Source: an uncultured Bacteroidales bacterium (GTDB taxonomy: Bacteria; Bacteroidota; Bacteroidia; Bacteroidales; UBA3824). Taken from it: 40,486 bases of DNA. The translations under genes and the position numbers were made by a program. The notes beneath the pieces were generated by a model. The model was given only the letters and a program-made list of their open reading frames with translations. It did no database searches and was not told where the DNA came from. Every line of letters starts with the position of its first letter. The stretch's first letter is position 1. Positions 23,330-31,864 of this stretch are shown here, in pieces. The stretch is taken from the NCBI GenBank assembly GCA_937877455.1, contig CALFIU010000128.1:1-40486 (forward strand), given 5' to 3'.

Positions 23330-24589
23330 ATGACAGTTAATACCGAAAACATACAAGCTAAAGTTTTGATAGTTGATGATGAGCCTGCCAACTTGATGTT
23401 GTTAGAAGCGTTGCTTGATGAAGCGGGTATCGCTACGGTAAAGGCATCAAGCGGTTTTGATGCTATAGAAGCTGTTAAGCATAACGATTTTGCACTTGTT
23501 ATTTTAGATATTCAGATGCCAGGGATGGATGGTTTTGAAACTATTCGTAAAATTCATGGTGAAAAATATTCTGAATTTTTACCAATTATTGTTGTTTCGG
23601 CAGTTTATTCTGTAACAGAATTTCAAGAACATGCTGTTGAGTGTGGTGCGGTAGATTTTTTGCCTAAGCCATTCAATATTAAGGTGTTGACTGGTAAGGT
23701 AAAGATTTTTGCAGATCTTTATGTACAGAAAAAGAAACTTGAAATTTACCGTAATCAACTTGAAGAAGTAATATCTGATAGGAGTAAGGCACTTTTTGAA
23801 ACAAACGGTGAATTTAAAGAACAAATAGAGTTTTGTCGTCGTCAAGAAAATGAATTGAAGCTTGCAAAGGAAAGGGCTGAGGATGCCAATAAACTTAAAA
23901 CAGCTTTTCTCAACAACCTATCGCACGAAATTCGCACACCACTTAATGCTATTGTTTGTTTTTCTGAATTGATTGCTTTGCCAGAAACTGATAAAAAGTC
24001 TGCTGTAGAATTTTCGGAACATATAAAGAAAAGCAATAAATATTTGCTAAATTTAGTTGACAACATTATAAATATAAGTAAGTTAGAAAGCGGCAATGCT
24101 ACAATTGATATGCAACCTGTTGATGTGGTGTTGTTGTTGAAGTATGTTTTTGATTATAATTGCGAATTGCTTGATAATGATTCAGAAAAGCGAGAATATG
24201 TAAAATTGTTGTTTGACAATAAGATAGTTTTGGATTCTCTTTTGATTTATTCAGACGAGTCTTTTTTACAGCAGATAGTTTCTATTTTGATTGAAAATGC
24301 CATAAAATTTACAGAAAAAGGTACTGTAACATTGAGAGTTAGTTTATCTGACGATGATAATCTTATAGTTGAAGTTTCTGATACAGGCATAGGCATATCT
24401 GATGAAGATCAAAAAATTATTTTTGAAAAGTTTAGAAAGGCTGCCGCTACTAAGTTTTATGATGGAGCTGGTATTGGTTTGGCGATAATAAAACGTCAAA
24501 TAGAACTTCTTGGAGGAAAAATTTCGCTATGTTCTAAACTTGGCAAAGGTTCAAAATTTGTTGTTACATTACCGTTAAAACGGTGCTAA
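23330..24589 (+). CDS. Soluble hybrid two-component protein: receiver plus histidine kinase
   Basis: The 419-residue protein has an N-terminal receiver domain (about 10-128) with D16, D17, phosphoacceptor D60 (VILDIQMPGMDG) and K113, all intact. A coiled-coil linker (about 135-185) leads to a HisKA domain with H199 in NLSHEIRTPLNA, then a HATPase domain with an N-box (IVSILIENAIKFT), VSDTGIGIS and GAGIGLAI. No membrane segment is present, so it receives its signal in the cytoplasm, probably through the receiver domain. A KdsC-like gene follows on the same strand, and a separate Hpt protein is encoded convergently just beyond, which would allow a phosphorelay. A weak TATATTTG box lies at 23269-23276. 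Confidence 0.94.
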   Translation: MTVNTENIQAKVLIVDDEPANLMLLEALLDEAGIATVKASSGFDAIEAVKHNDFALVILDIQMPGMDGFETIRKIHGEKYSEFLPIIVVSAVYSVTEFQEHAVECGAVDFLPKPFNIKVLTGKVKIFADLYVQKKKLEIYRNQLEEVISDRSKALFETNGEFKEQIEFCRRQENELKLAKERAEDANKLKTAFLNNLSHEIRTPLNAIVCFSELIALPETDKKSAVEFSEHIKKSNKYLLNLVDNIINISKLESGNATIDMQPVDVVLLLKYVFDYNCELLDNDSEKREYVKLLFDNKIVLDSLLIYSDESFLQQIVSILIENAIKFTEKGTVTLRVSLSDDDNLIVEVSDTGIGISDEDQKIIFEKFRKAAATKFYDGAGIGLAIIKRQIELLGGKISLCSKLGKGSKFVVTLPLKRC

Positions 24590-24642
24590 ATAAAAAAATA
24601 AACTATTTAAAATTCAGTTAATTGGAAAATCTTATAGATTTG

Positions 24643-25314
24643 ATGTTTTTTTCGGAACGCGGTGGCGAGTTTATCACGCCACCATCCGAAATTATAAAAA
24701 AAGCATTCAACATTAAAATGTTGATTTTCGATTGGGACGGAGTTTTCAATTCGGGAGTCAAGGGCGATGGTGTGTTTAGCAATTTTTCAGAAGTAGATGG
24801 AATGGGTATAAATATGTTTCGTTTTGGCTACCATCTTAAAACTGGAAATATACCTTTTGCTGGTGTAATAAGCGGTCAACTTAATAAATCGACAGAGATG
24901 TTTGTTCGTCGCGAAAAACTAAATTTTATGTGTCTTGGTTTTAAATATAAAATTGATGCGTTTAATGGTATTAAAGAATTTTTTGGTGTCAGTGGCGACC
25001 AAGTAGCGTTTATATTTGACGATGTGCTTGACCTTTCGCTTGCCTCTTGTTGCGGACTTAGGTTTATGGTAAGGCGTAAGGCTACACCAATGTTTGATAA
25101 GTATGTAAAAACCAAAGGTTTAGCAGATTATGTTACTGCGTGTTGTGGCGAAGAATTTGCTGTTAGAGAGGTTTGTGAACTTATTTTAGCTTCAATTGGA
25201 GCATACGACGATGCTATAACTCATCGCACTTATTGTGATGATGTTTACAAAAATTATCTTCAATTGCGTAATGAACGCGAGTTGAAAGTTTTTTCAGCAC
25301 CTAAAATTGTTTGA
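24643..25314 (+). CDS. KdsC-like HAD-superfamily phosphatase
   Basis: The protein (223 residues from this ATG) resembles the KdsC/YrbI branch of HAD phosphatases, which remove phosphate from 3-deoxy-D-manno-octulosonate-8-phosphate. The nucleophile motif D30-W-D32-GVFNSG, the SGQLNKST segment and the FDDVLDLSLAS motif all fit. About 45 residues at the C-terminus extend beyond a normal KdsC, and the W in the nucleophile motif is unusual, so the true substrate may differ. A TTG at 24622 would add seven residues; I chose the ATG because TTG starts are rare here. It lies 53 bases after the histidine kinase gene and is probably cotranscribed; its end is two bases from that of the convergent Hpt gene. 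Confidence 0.78.
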   Translation: MFFSERGGEFITPPSEIIKKAFNIKMLIFDWDGVFNSGVKGDGVFSNFSEVDGMGINMFRFGYHLKTGNIPFAGVISGQLNKSTEMFVRREKLNFMCLGFKYKIDAFNGIKEFFGVSGDQVAFIFDDVLDLSLASCCGLRFMVRRKATPMFDKYVKTKGLADYVTACCGEEFAVREVCELILASIGAYDDAITHRTYCDDVYKNYLQLRNERELKVFSAPKIV

Positions 25315-25316
25315 TT

Positions 25317-25676
25317 TTATTTTTGTTTTAGTTGTTCAATTTCTTGGCTGAGTTCATTTAGTGCGGCTGGAATGTTTTGCCGAAAATATTCTATTATTTG
25401 TTTGTATGAGTTTTGGTTAATGTTTTGTTTTGCCGATTGTTCGAGTTCGAGCATTTTTTCTGCTATATTGTTGATACCCATTACTTTAACCGACGATTTG
25501 GCTAAATGTGCTGTTGTGCTAATTTGTTGAACATCATTTTTTTCAAGGGCTGTGCTAAATTTTTGTAATATTTCGTCCACTTGGTCAAAAAACAATTCTA
25601 TAAGTTGAATTTTTGTTTCAGCGTCGCCTTCCGATATGGTTTCGATGTAATCGAGGTTTATATATTTGTAATTCAT
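25317..25676 (-). CDS. Hpt-domain phosphotransfer protein
   Basis: The 119-residue, all-helical protein is a stand-alone histidine phosphotransfer domain. The phosphorylated residue should be H57 in STTAHLAKSSVKVMG, close to the family AHxLKGSS pattern, with the glycine replaced by serine. The N-terminus (about 1-35) shows the usual FxxQ-type helix. Such proteins carry phosphate between hybrid kinases and response regulators. The receiver-kinase gene on the opposite strand is the obvious partner. The stop codon lies two bases from that of the KdsC-like gene, with no terminator between them, so the two transcripts may overlap at their 3' ends. Confidence 0.88.
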   Translation of the reverse strand: MNYKYINLDYIETISEGDAETKIQLIELFFDQVDEILQKFSTALEKNDVQQISTTAHLAKSSVKVMGINNIAEKMLELEQSAKQNINQNSYKQIIEYFRQNIPAALNELSQEIEQLKQK

Positions 25677-25694
25677 AATTCATAAGTAATAAAA

Positions 25695-25775
25695 AAGGAA
25701 TTGTCTTAAAAAGGAGATTTGTTGCCGATTGTTATTGTTTTTTTTTCGACACATTCCGTTTTGAGATAATTCCTT
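25695..25775 (-). terminator. Large terminator-like stem after the ClpC gene
   Basis: On the minus strand, 25759-25775 pairs with 25695-25711 over 17 bases (two G-U pairs) around a 47-base loop and is followed by six T. It lies 15 bases after the ClpC stop and before the Hpt start, so it should separate the two transcripts. Confidence 0.65.
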
Positions 25776-25789
25776 GATTTTTTGAAATT

Positions 25790-28294
25790 TTAATTTTTCG
25801 TTTCAGTATTTTCTTCTTTTTTGATTACCGAAACTTTTATTTTTTCGTTATCGTCTAAATCTACAATAATGCTATCGCCCGAATCAATTTTTGAATCTAT
25901 TATTACAGATGCCATTTCGTCTTCGAGGTATTTTTGAATTGCTCTTTTTAGCGGTCGAGCTCCAAATTTTGAGTCAAAACCTTTGTCTGCGATAAAGTCT
26001 TTGGCTTTTTCGGTTATTGTAAGGTTATAGCCAAGATCGGTAACGCGTTTAAATAGTCCAAGCAATTCAATATCAATGATTTTGTGAATGTTTTCGCGTG
26101 TAAGATTGCTAAACATTATTACATCATCAATTCGGTTGAGAAATTCTGGAGAAAATGCTTTTTTTAATGCTTTTTCTATTATAGAACGATTGTTTTCGTC
26201 GCTGTTTTCTTCGCTTGAAAAACCTACACCACGTCCGTAGTCTTGTATTTGGCGTGTACCAATGTTTGATGTCATTATTAGAATGGTGTTTTTGAAATCC
26301 ACCTTTCTTCCCAAACTGTCGGTTAGTCTACCTTCGTCAAGTACTTGAAGTAGAAGATTAAACACATCGGGATGAGCCTTTTCTATTTCATCGAGCAAAA
26401 CCACCGAATATGGTTTGCGACGTACTTTTTCGGTAAGTTGTCCGCCTTCTTCGTAACCAACGTATCCGGGAGGCGCTCCAACAAGGCGAGATACTGAGAA
26501 TTTTTCCATATACTCGCTCATGTCGATACGTATTAATGCGTCTTTGTTGTCGAACAAAAATTCGGCGAGTATTTTTGCAAGTTGTGTTTTGCCCACGCCT
26601 GTTGGTCCGAGAAATATGAATGTTCCTATTGGTTTATTAGGATCTTTTAATCCTGCTCGGTTACGTTGAATAGCTTTTACTATTTTTTCTATTGCGGTAT
26701 CTTGCCCAACAACTTTTTCTTTTAATTGTTCGTACATATTTTTTAGGCGTTGACCTTCTGCTTGTGCTATACGAGCAACAGGAACACCAGTCATCATAGC
26801 CACCACTTCTTCAACATTGGATTCGTCAACCGTTTCGCGATTTTTAACAAGATCTTGTTCCCATTGGTTTTTGGCTCGTTCAAGCATTTTTTGAAGTTCT
26901 TGTTCTTTATCGCGATAACTTGCCGCGACTTCAAAGTCTTGTTTTTTTACAGCTTCAACCTTTTTTTCTTTGGTTTGTTCAATTTGGCTTTCCAAGTCGC
27001 TTATTTGTTGTGGTACTTTTATTTTTGATATGTGTACACGAGACCCTGCTTCATCAAGTGCATCAATAGCCTTGTCAGGAAGATGTCTATCACTGATGTA
27101 ACGATCTGTTAGTTTTACACATGCAGCAATTGCGGCATCGGTATATTTTACATTGTGATGAGTCTCGTATTTATCTTTAATGTTGTGCAATATTTCGATG
27201 CTTTCTTCTATAGACGTTGGTTCTACAATAATTTTTTGAAACCTACGTTCTAATGCGCCATCTTTTTCTATATATTGGCGGTATTCGTCGAGAGTTGTAG
27301 CTCCAATGCATTGAATTTCTCCGCGAGCCAAGGCTGGTTTAAGTATGTTAGAAGCATCAAGCGAGCCACTTGCCCCACCAGCACCAACTATTGTGTGTAT
27401 TTCGTCGATAAAAAGTATTATGTTTGGGTTGTGCGACAATTCGTTGAGTATCGATTTCATGCGTTCTTCAAATTGACCTCTATATTTTGTGCCAGCCACT
27501 ATTGATGTTAAATCGAGCGCAATAATTCTCTTGTCATACAATACCCTTGATACTTTTTTTTCTACTACTCTTAATGCTAAACCTTCGGCTATTGCAGATT
27601 TGCCTACGCCAGGTTCTCCAATTAATACAGGATTGTTTTTTTTGCGACGACTTAAAATTTGTACCAATCTTTCAATTTCTTGTGTTCGTCCGACTATTGG
27701 GTCGAGCCTATTTTCTTCAGCGGCTTTGGTTAAATCGGTACCAAAGTTGTCTAAAATTGGAGATGACGAATTTGTTTTGCCTTGATTTTGCTTTGGCGGT
27801 ATCATTCCGTCATCATCATCGTCATCGTCATCATCATCGTTACCTGCAAAATCAGCCTGCGAAGTGGGGCTTAGCGGGCATATTTGCCAAAAATTGTTGT
27901 AGTTTATTTTTTTTTCTTCAAACATATTGGTTATAATGTTTTTCTTGTCTTTCAAGATAGAAATAATAATGTGTTCTGGTAAAACAATGTTATTGTTGTT
28001 ACCAGCTTCGTTTTCTGCGTTTTTTAATATAAGTTTTGATTTATCTGACAATGGAATTTTTATTCCAGACATATTAAATGCTTGTTCTTTTCTTATTTTA
28101 TATTCTATATATCTGTTGAGACGTTGCAGGTCAATACCAGCTCCGTACAATTTGTATGCTATAGTGCGCTTGCTGCATATTATTGCAAGGAATAGGTGTT
28201 CTGGAAAAACTTCCAAACTACCTAATTCTAAGGCTTTTTGTTGTCCGAGTAGCAGGGCGTTTTTCAGTTCTTTTGAATATTTTGTCTGCTTCAT
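25790..28294 (-). CDS. clpC: ClpC-type AAA+ unfoldase, ATP-binding subunit of Clp protease
   Basis: The 834-residue protein has two Clp-N repeats (about 1-135), a first AAA+ module with GEPGVGKS (226-233), a UVR-type coiled-coil middle region (QIEQTKEKKVEAVKKQDFEV), and a second module with GPTGVGKT and a Walker B VLLDEIEKAH. The VGF tripeptide in GRGVGFSSEEN is in the place of the ClpP-binding loop, so it should feed substrates to ClpP for degradation. The linker between the N-domain and the first ATPase holds ten aspartates in a row (153-162). Length and the UVR region favour ClpC over ClpA or ClpB. It has its own promoter and a terminator-like stem. Confidence 0.94.
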   Translation of the reverse strand: MKQTKYSKELKNALLLGQQKALELGSLEVFPEHLFLAIICSKRTIAYKLYGAGIDLQRLNRYIEYKIRKEQAFNMSGIKIPLSDKSKLILKNAENEAGNNNNIVLPEHIIISILKDKKNIITNMFEEKKINYNNFWQICPLSPTSQADFAGNDDDDDDDDDDGMIPPKQNQGKTNSSSPILDNFGTDLTKAAEENRLDPIVGRTQEIERLVQILSRRKKNNPVLIGEPGVGKSAIAEGLALRVVEKKVSRVLYDKRIIALDLTSIVAGTKYRGQFEERMKSILNELSHNPNIILFIDEIHTIVGAGGASGSLDASNILKPALARGEIQCIGATTLDEYRQYIEKDGALERRFQKIIVEPTSIEESIEILHNIKDKYETHHNVKYTDAAIAACVKLTDRYISDRHLPDKAIDALDEAGSRVHISKIKVPQQISDLESQIEQTKEKKVEAVKKQDFEVAASYRDKEQELQKMLERAKNQWEQDLVKNRETVDESNVEEVVAMMTGVPVARIAQAEGQRLKNMYEQLKEKVVGQDTAIEKIVKAIQRNRAGLKDPNKPIGTFIFLGPTGVGKTQLAKILAEFLFDNKDALIRIDMSEYMEKFSVSRLVGAPPGYVGYEEGGQLTEKVRRKPYSVVLLDEIEKAHPDVFNLLLQVLDEGRLTDSLGRKVDFKNTILIMTSNIGTRQIQDYGRGVGFSSEENSDENNRSIIEKALKKAFSPEFLNRIDDVIMFSNLTRENIHKIIDIELLGLFKRVTDLGYNLTITEKAKDFIADKGFDSKFGARPLKRAIQKYLEDEMASVIIDSKIDSGDSIIVDLDDNEKIKVSVIKKEENTETKN

Positions 28295-28333
28295 AAAAAA
28301 TGTTGGTTCGTGTCTATTGGCATTATATAATCG

Positions 28334-28365
28334 GCAAAGTTAAACAAAAAAATGTTTATTTCAAT
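28334..28365 (-). promoter_or_regulatory. Promoter of the ClpC gene
   Basis: Read on the minus strand, ATTG (28362-28365), 19 bases, then TAACTTTGC (28334-28342), a full match to the -7 consensus. The leader is about 37 bases. Confidence 0.65.
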
Positions 28366-28417
28366 AATTTTTTTTATAAAAAAGTTGCATTAAACTTCTA
28401 AAATATATAAAAATTGT

Positions 28418-28426
28418 TAAATTTGC
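28418..28426 (+). promoter_or_regulatory. -7 box of the lipoprotein gene at 28456
   Basis: TAAATTTGC fully matches TAnnTTTGC and lies 29 bases before the ATG at 28456. It overlaps codons that would belong to a longer form starting at TTG 28414, which argues against that start. Confidence 0.55.
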
Positions 28427-28455
28427 AGTTGGATTATTACAAAAAAATTGTTGAT

Positions 28456-29310
28456 ATGAGTAAAATTTTAATTTTTGCTTTTGTAAGTATTTTATTTTCA
28501 TTTAGTTGTATATCGTGTACAAGTACCAGTCAGGGACGTTCCTCTATTGAAGACGAAGATTTAATCGATACAACACAATTGCCGTTGGAAGCACAGAAAG
28601 CTAATAAATTGTTTTATTCGTTGCCAACTTCGCACGAAATTATTTCTATTCTTATAGATCACCCAGATACAAAATATGATATTTCTATCATAAGTAAGGC
28701 AGATGCTCAACGTTACAATACAACTGCTGGACGTGCTTTGAACATTGGCATTTATGGTACAGATATGTGTTATTCAAGTCTTTTTGAGCAAAATCCGCAA
28801 GTATTAAAATATATGTCTGCAATAAAAAAGATGTCGGAACAGCTTGGACTTTTGCAAATTTTCAACGAAGAAACTCTTCAAAAAATGCAGGATAATATAA
28901 GCAAAAAAGATTCGATGGTGGCTATTGTAACAAAAACTTTTTATGAATCAGATGCTTATTTGATAGAAAATGGTCAACACGAAACGGCTGCTATGATTCT
29001 TGCAGGTGCTTGGCTCGAAGGACATTATGTTGCTTTAAAGCTTACAAAAGAGGATATTGCGTTTAATAGAAAACTTTCAACGAGGGTATTGAAACAACTT
29101 GGCGAAATGAGTCTTATGACAGATTATCTTGAAAAATATAAGGAAGATGTCAATGTTGGCGAAGTGTATGGCGATTTTTCAACTTTGAAAACAATTGTTG
29201 ACAATGCCAATATAAAAGAAAATGATGGAGAATTGGTGTGTGATGCCGAGATTTTTAAACAGATTGCAGAAAAGATTTATGAAATGAGGGCTAAATACAT
29301 TGCTAAATAA
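28456..29310 (+). CDS. Conserved lipoprotein of unknown function
   Basis: The 284-residue protein begins with a lipoprotein signal peptide (MSKILIFAFVSILFSFSC); either C18 or C21 could be the lipidated residue. The mature part is largely helical, with an acidic start (SSIEDEDLID). Recognisable segments are SLPTSHEIISILIDHP and NIGIYGTDMCYSSLFEQNP, which I associate with a conserved Bacteroidales lipoprotein family of unknown role. No catalytic motif is evident. The ATG at 28456 is chosen because it directly opens the signal peptide and a -7 promoter box lies just upstream. The next gene has its own -7 box, so this may be a single-gene unit. Confidence 0.78.
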   Translation: MSKILIFAFVSILFSFSCISCTSTSQGRSSIEDEDLIDTTQLPLEAQKANKLFYSLPTSHEIISILIDHPDTKYDISIISKADAQRYNTTAGRALNIGIYGTDMCYSSLFEQNPQVLKYMSAIKKMSEQLGLLQIFNEETLQKMQDNISKKDSMVAIVTKTFYESDAYLIENGQHETAAMILAGAWLEGHYVALKLTKEDIAFNRKLSTRVLKQLGEMSLMTDYLEKYKEDVNVGEVYGDFSTLKTIVDNANIKENDGELVCDAEIFKQIAEKIYEMRAKYIAK

Positions 29311-29364
29311 TGTTTATGGCATGATAAAAAATGTTAAAACTTTTTTTACAATGTTAGTTTGGTT

Positions 29365-29373
29365 TAATTTTGC
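29365..29373 (+). promoter_or_regulatory. -7 box of the 29390-31790 operon
   Basis: TAATTTTGC fully matches TAnnTTTGC and ends 16 bases before the GTG at 29390. No proper TTTG at the expected distance upstream. Confidence 0.5.
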
Positions 29374-29389
29374 ACAAAAATAAACGAAA

Positions 29390-30154
29390 GTGAAAACAAC
29401 CCTTTTTATATTTTTATGTCTGTTAATAATTACATCTGGTAATGTCTATTCGCAACAGAAAGTTTTAGAAGTACGAGGTATTTTGCTCGACAATAATGAC
29501 AATCCAGTGCAATTTGCGCATGTTATAAATGTACGAAAAAACATAGCTTGTATTTCTGATACATCGGGAAAATTTAGGATTGTAATGGTAAAATCCGATA
29601 CTATTCGCATTTCGTGTATTGGTTTTGAAAGTTTAGTTTTTTCGCTTAACAATCGTCAAATTGAAGAAGTAGATGGAACAGTATATATTGGTGTTTTAAA
29701 AATGCAGACCAAGGTGTATGATTTACAGACAATTAACATATACAGAGAACGTTGGAAATCTTTTCTTTATGATTATTCGCAGATTGAACCAAAACAAGAA
29801 GAACCATACAAACGTCAACTTGAAGTTTGGAAACAAAATTTAATTTCAACCGATGAACTTCGTCAACTTACAACGGCTGCCAATGGAAGTGGTATTCCTC
29901 TCAATTTTAATCGAAAACGAGAAAAAGCAATCGCCAAGGTTAATGAATTAAGAAAACAAGACGAACTTAATAAGATAGCAGACGAAAAATATAATCCGAG
30001 CGTTGTTTCGCAGATAACTGGAATAACTGAAGATGAAGCCAAGAAATTTATAAGATATTATAATCTTGATCGTGATTTTATTATTCGCAAAAATGATTAT
30101 GATTTATATCTCATTATAACACAACTTTATCAAGAATATAAAAAGATAAAATGA
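29390..30154 (+). CDS. Exported protein with a carboxypeptidase-like regulatory domain
   Basis: The 254-residue protein has a signal peptide (VKTTLFIFLCLLIITSGNVYS with GTG start) and an N-terminal beta-sandwich of the CarboxypepD_reg-like type (about 25-110): EVRGILLDNNDNPVQFAHV, DTSGKFRIVM and IRISCIGFES. This fold precedes TonB-dependent receptors and many other envelope proteins in Bacteroidota; here it stands without a barrel. The rest (about 120-254) is charged and helical, with no known domain. Start is GTG; the next ATG lies far inside. The stop overlaps the next start (ATGA), so translation is coupled to the acyltransferase, which suggests an envelope function. Confidence 0.82.
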   Translation: MKTTLFIFLCLLIITSGNVYSQQKVLEVRGILLDNNDNPVQFAHVINVRKNIACISDTSGKFRIVMVKSDTIRISCIGFESLVFSLNNRQIEEVDGTVYIGVLKMQTKVYDLQTINIYRERWKSFLYDYSQIEPKQEEPYKRQLEVWKQNLISTDELRQLTTAANGSGIPLNFNRKREKAIAKVNELRKQDELNKIADEKYNPSVVSQITGITEDEAKKFIRYYNLDRDFIIRKNDYDLYLIITQLYQEYKKIK

Positions 30155-31068
30155 AATTTTTGTCATACATTGGATATATAGGTTTTAGAATTTTGCTTTT
30201 TAGTGTAAAAATAATACCGTTTAAAATTTTATATTTAGTGTCAGATTTTTATAGTTTTTTGATATTCAAGGTTTTCCGTTATCGAGTAAAAACTATTAAT
30301 ATAAATCTTGGAGTTGCTTTTCCTGATATGTCAGATAGTCAAAAAAAGGAAATAAGAAAAAACTTTTACAAACATTTTACAGATTTGTTTCTTGAAAGTT
30401 TAAAAGGTTATACAATGACTCCTGCACAAATTTCTGAGCGTTATATTTATGGTTCAGATCGCGAAATTGTTGATAATTTTAGAAAAAAGAATCAAAGCAT
30501 AATAGTTGCATACGCACATTATGGCAATTGGGAATGGGCAACACAAACGGTATTGTACGAGGGTTTTCAGCCAATGGCGGCATTGTATAAACCGTTGAAA
30601 AACATATATATAAACGGATATATGAAAAAGCTTCGTCAACAACGAGGAACACATCTTTGTCCTATAGAAAAAACACGTTTTATGTTTGGTATGCGTAAAA
30701 AACAGACCATGGGATTTGTTCTACTTGGAGATCAAAATCCACCACAAAAACATTCAATTTGGGCAGATTTTATGGGACGAAAGACGTTGTGTCTTCATGG
30801 AATAGAAACTTATTCAAAGATGTTTGACTTGCCTGTAATTTATTTAGAATCAGAAAAAACTGCAAGAGGAAAATATCTACAACATATTTCTGTTATTGTA
30901 GATAATCCTTCAGAATGTAAACAGGGAGAAATAACTCAGCGTTATATGTCGGCGGTAGAAAATTCAATTCGTCGTAATCCTGCTTATTGGCTTTGGTCGC
31001 ACAAGCGATGGAAACATACACTAAAAGAAGATGGAACTTTAGATACTTATGGTAAACTTTATAAATAA
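30151..31068 (+). CDS. Lysophospholipid/lipid A acyltransferase (LpxL/HtrB family)
   Basis: The 305-residue, membrane-associated enzyme has one N-terminal hydrophobic segment (about 5-40) and the catalytic HX4E motif H123-YGNW-E128. The family adds late acyl chains to lipid A or related lipids at the inner face of the inner membrane; Bacteroidota usually carry one such enzyme giving penta-acylated lipid A. Segments such as PALYKPLKNIYINGYMKKLR-like (residues about 144-164) and LLGDQNPP fit the family. It overlaps the preceding gene by four bases and precedes comF by two bases, within one operon. Confidence 0.9.
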   Translation: MKFLSYIGYIGFRILLFSVKIIPFKILYLVSDFYSFLIFKVFRYRVKTININLGVAFPDMSDSQKKEIRKNFYKHFTDLFLESLKGYTMTPAQISERYIYGSDREIVDNFRKKNQSIIVAYAHYGNWEWATQTVLYEGFQPMAALYKPLKNIYINGYMKKLRQQRGTHLCPIEKTRFMFGMRKKQTMGFVLLGDQNPPQKHSIWADFMGRKTLCLHGIETYSKMFDLPVIYLESEKTARGKYLQHISVIVDNPSECKQGEITQRYMSAVENSIRRNPAYWLWSHKRWKHTLKEDGTLDTYGKLYK

Positions 31069-31070
31069 AA

Positions 31071-31790
31071 ATGTCTTTTAAAATTTACTCTATAAGACAG
31101 TTTTTTTTAACAACAGCAAACGATTTGCTTAATATTTTTTATCCAAGGTTTTGTCTTGGTTGTGGAGCTCAACTACTTGATAATGAGATTGGTTGTTGTG
31201 ATATATGTTATAATAGACATGTTCCAATTTTAGAGTTTTACAAAACTGAAGACAATAGTGTTATGGATCAAATGTATAATAGGGTAGGGGGGAAGGTTTG
31301 TACGTTTTATAAATTTACCAAGGGTGGACTTGTGCAAAAATTAATACACGGTTTAAAATATAATGGTCAACATCAAATAGGTTTTGAACTTGGTCGTCGG
31401 GCAGGCAAAAAGTTGCTTGAATATTCAACATTCAAAGAAGTAGATTATATAATTCCAGTTCCACTTCATAAGCGAAAGTTGAGAAAGCGAGGATATAATC
31501 AGAGCGAAAGGATAGCTGCTGGAATTTCATCTGTGCTTAATGTACCTGTAAGGGAGGATGTTTTGTTAAAAATAGTTTATAACCAAACTCAAACCAAGAA
31601 AAATAGGGAACAACGTAGAAAAAATTCTCTTGGATTATATTTTGTTAATCAAGAAATAAAGTATCACAACAAACATTTTTTATTGGTTGATGATGTGCTT
31701 ACAACGGGGGCAACTCTTGAAGCATGTTCGCAAGAGTTATTGAAAATTCCAGGTGCAAAGGTAAGTCTTTTTGCTTTAGCAAAGGCATAA
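31071..31790 (+). CDS. comF: ComF-family phosphoribosyltransferase-like protein
   Basis: The 239-residue cytosolic protein has an N-terminal zinc finger with Cys 28, 31, 43 and 46 (FCLGCG and GCCDIC), and a phosphoribosyltransferase fold with PVPLHKRKLRKRGYNQSE (about 130-147) and the PRPP loop LLVDDVLTTGAT (204-215). ComF homologues are needed for DNA uptake in naturally competent bacteria; in others the role is less clear, and nucleotide-related functions have been proposed. Length and motifs are normal. It is the last gene of the operon, two bases after the acyltransferase, and a strong terminator follows. Confidence 0.93.
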   Translation: MSFKIYSIRQFFLTTANDLLNIFYPRFCLGCGAQLLDNEIGCCDICYNRHVPILEFYKTEDNSVMDQMYNRVGGKVCTFYKFTKGGLVQKLIHGLKYNGQHQIGFELGRRAGKKLLEYSTFKEVDYIIPVPLHKRKLRKRGYNQSERIAAGISSVLNVPVREDVLLKIVYNQTQTKKNREQRRKNSLGLYFVNQEIKYHNKHFLLVDDVLTTGATLEACSQELLKIPGAKVSLFALAKA

Positions 31791-31845
31791 AAAAATTGTA
31801 ACCACCATTTTTAAAGAAGTAAAAAAGTGGTTACAAATTTTTTTA
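31791..31845. terminator. Bidirectional terminator after comF
   Basis: TTGTAACCAC (31796-31805) pairs perfectly with GTGGTTACAA (31827-31836) around a 21-base loop, with A residues before and seven T after. It also lies just beyond the end of the minus-strand lipoprotein gene. Confidence 0.88.
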
Positions 31846-31864
31846 AATTGAATTTTTATTAATT

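Noticed and set aside
28414..28455. TTG start upstream of the lipoprotein gene
   Set aside because: It overlaps a -7 promoter box and would put 14 residues before an otherwise normal lipoprotein signal peptide.
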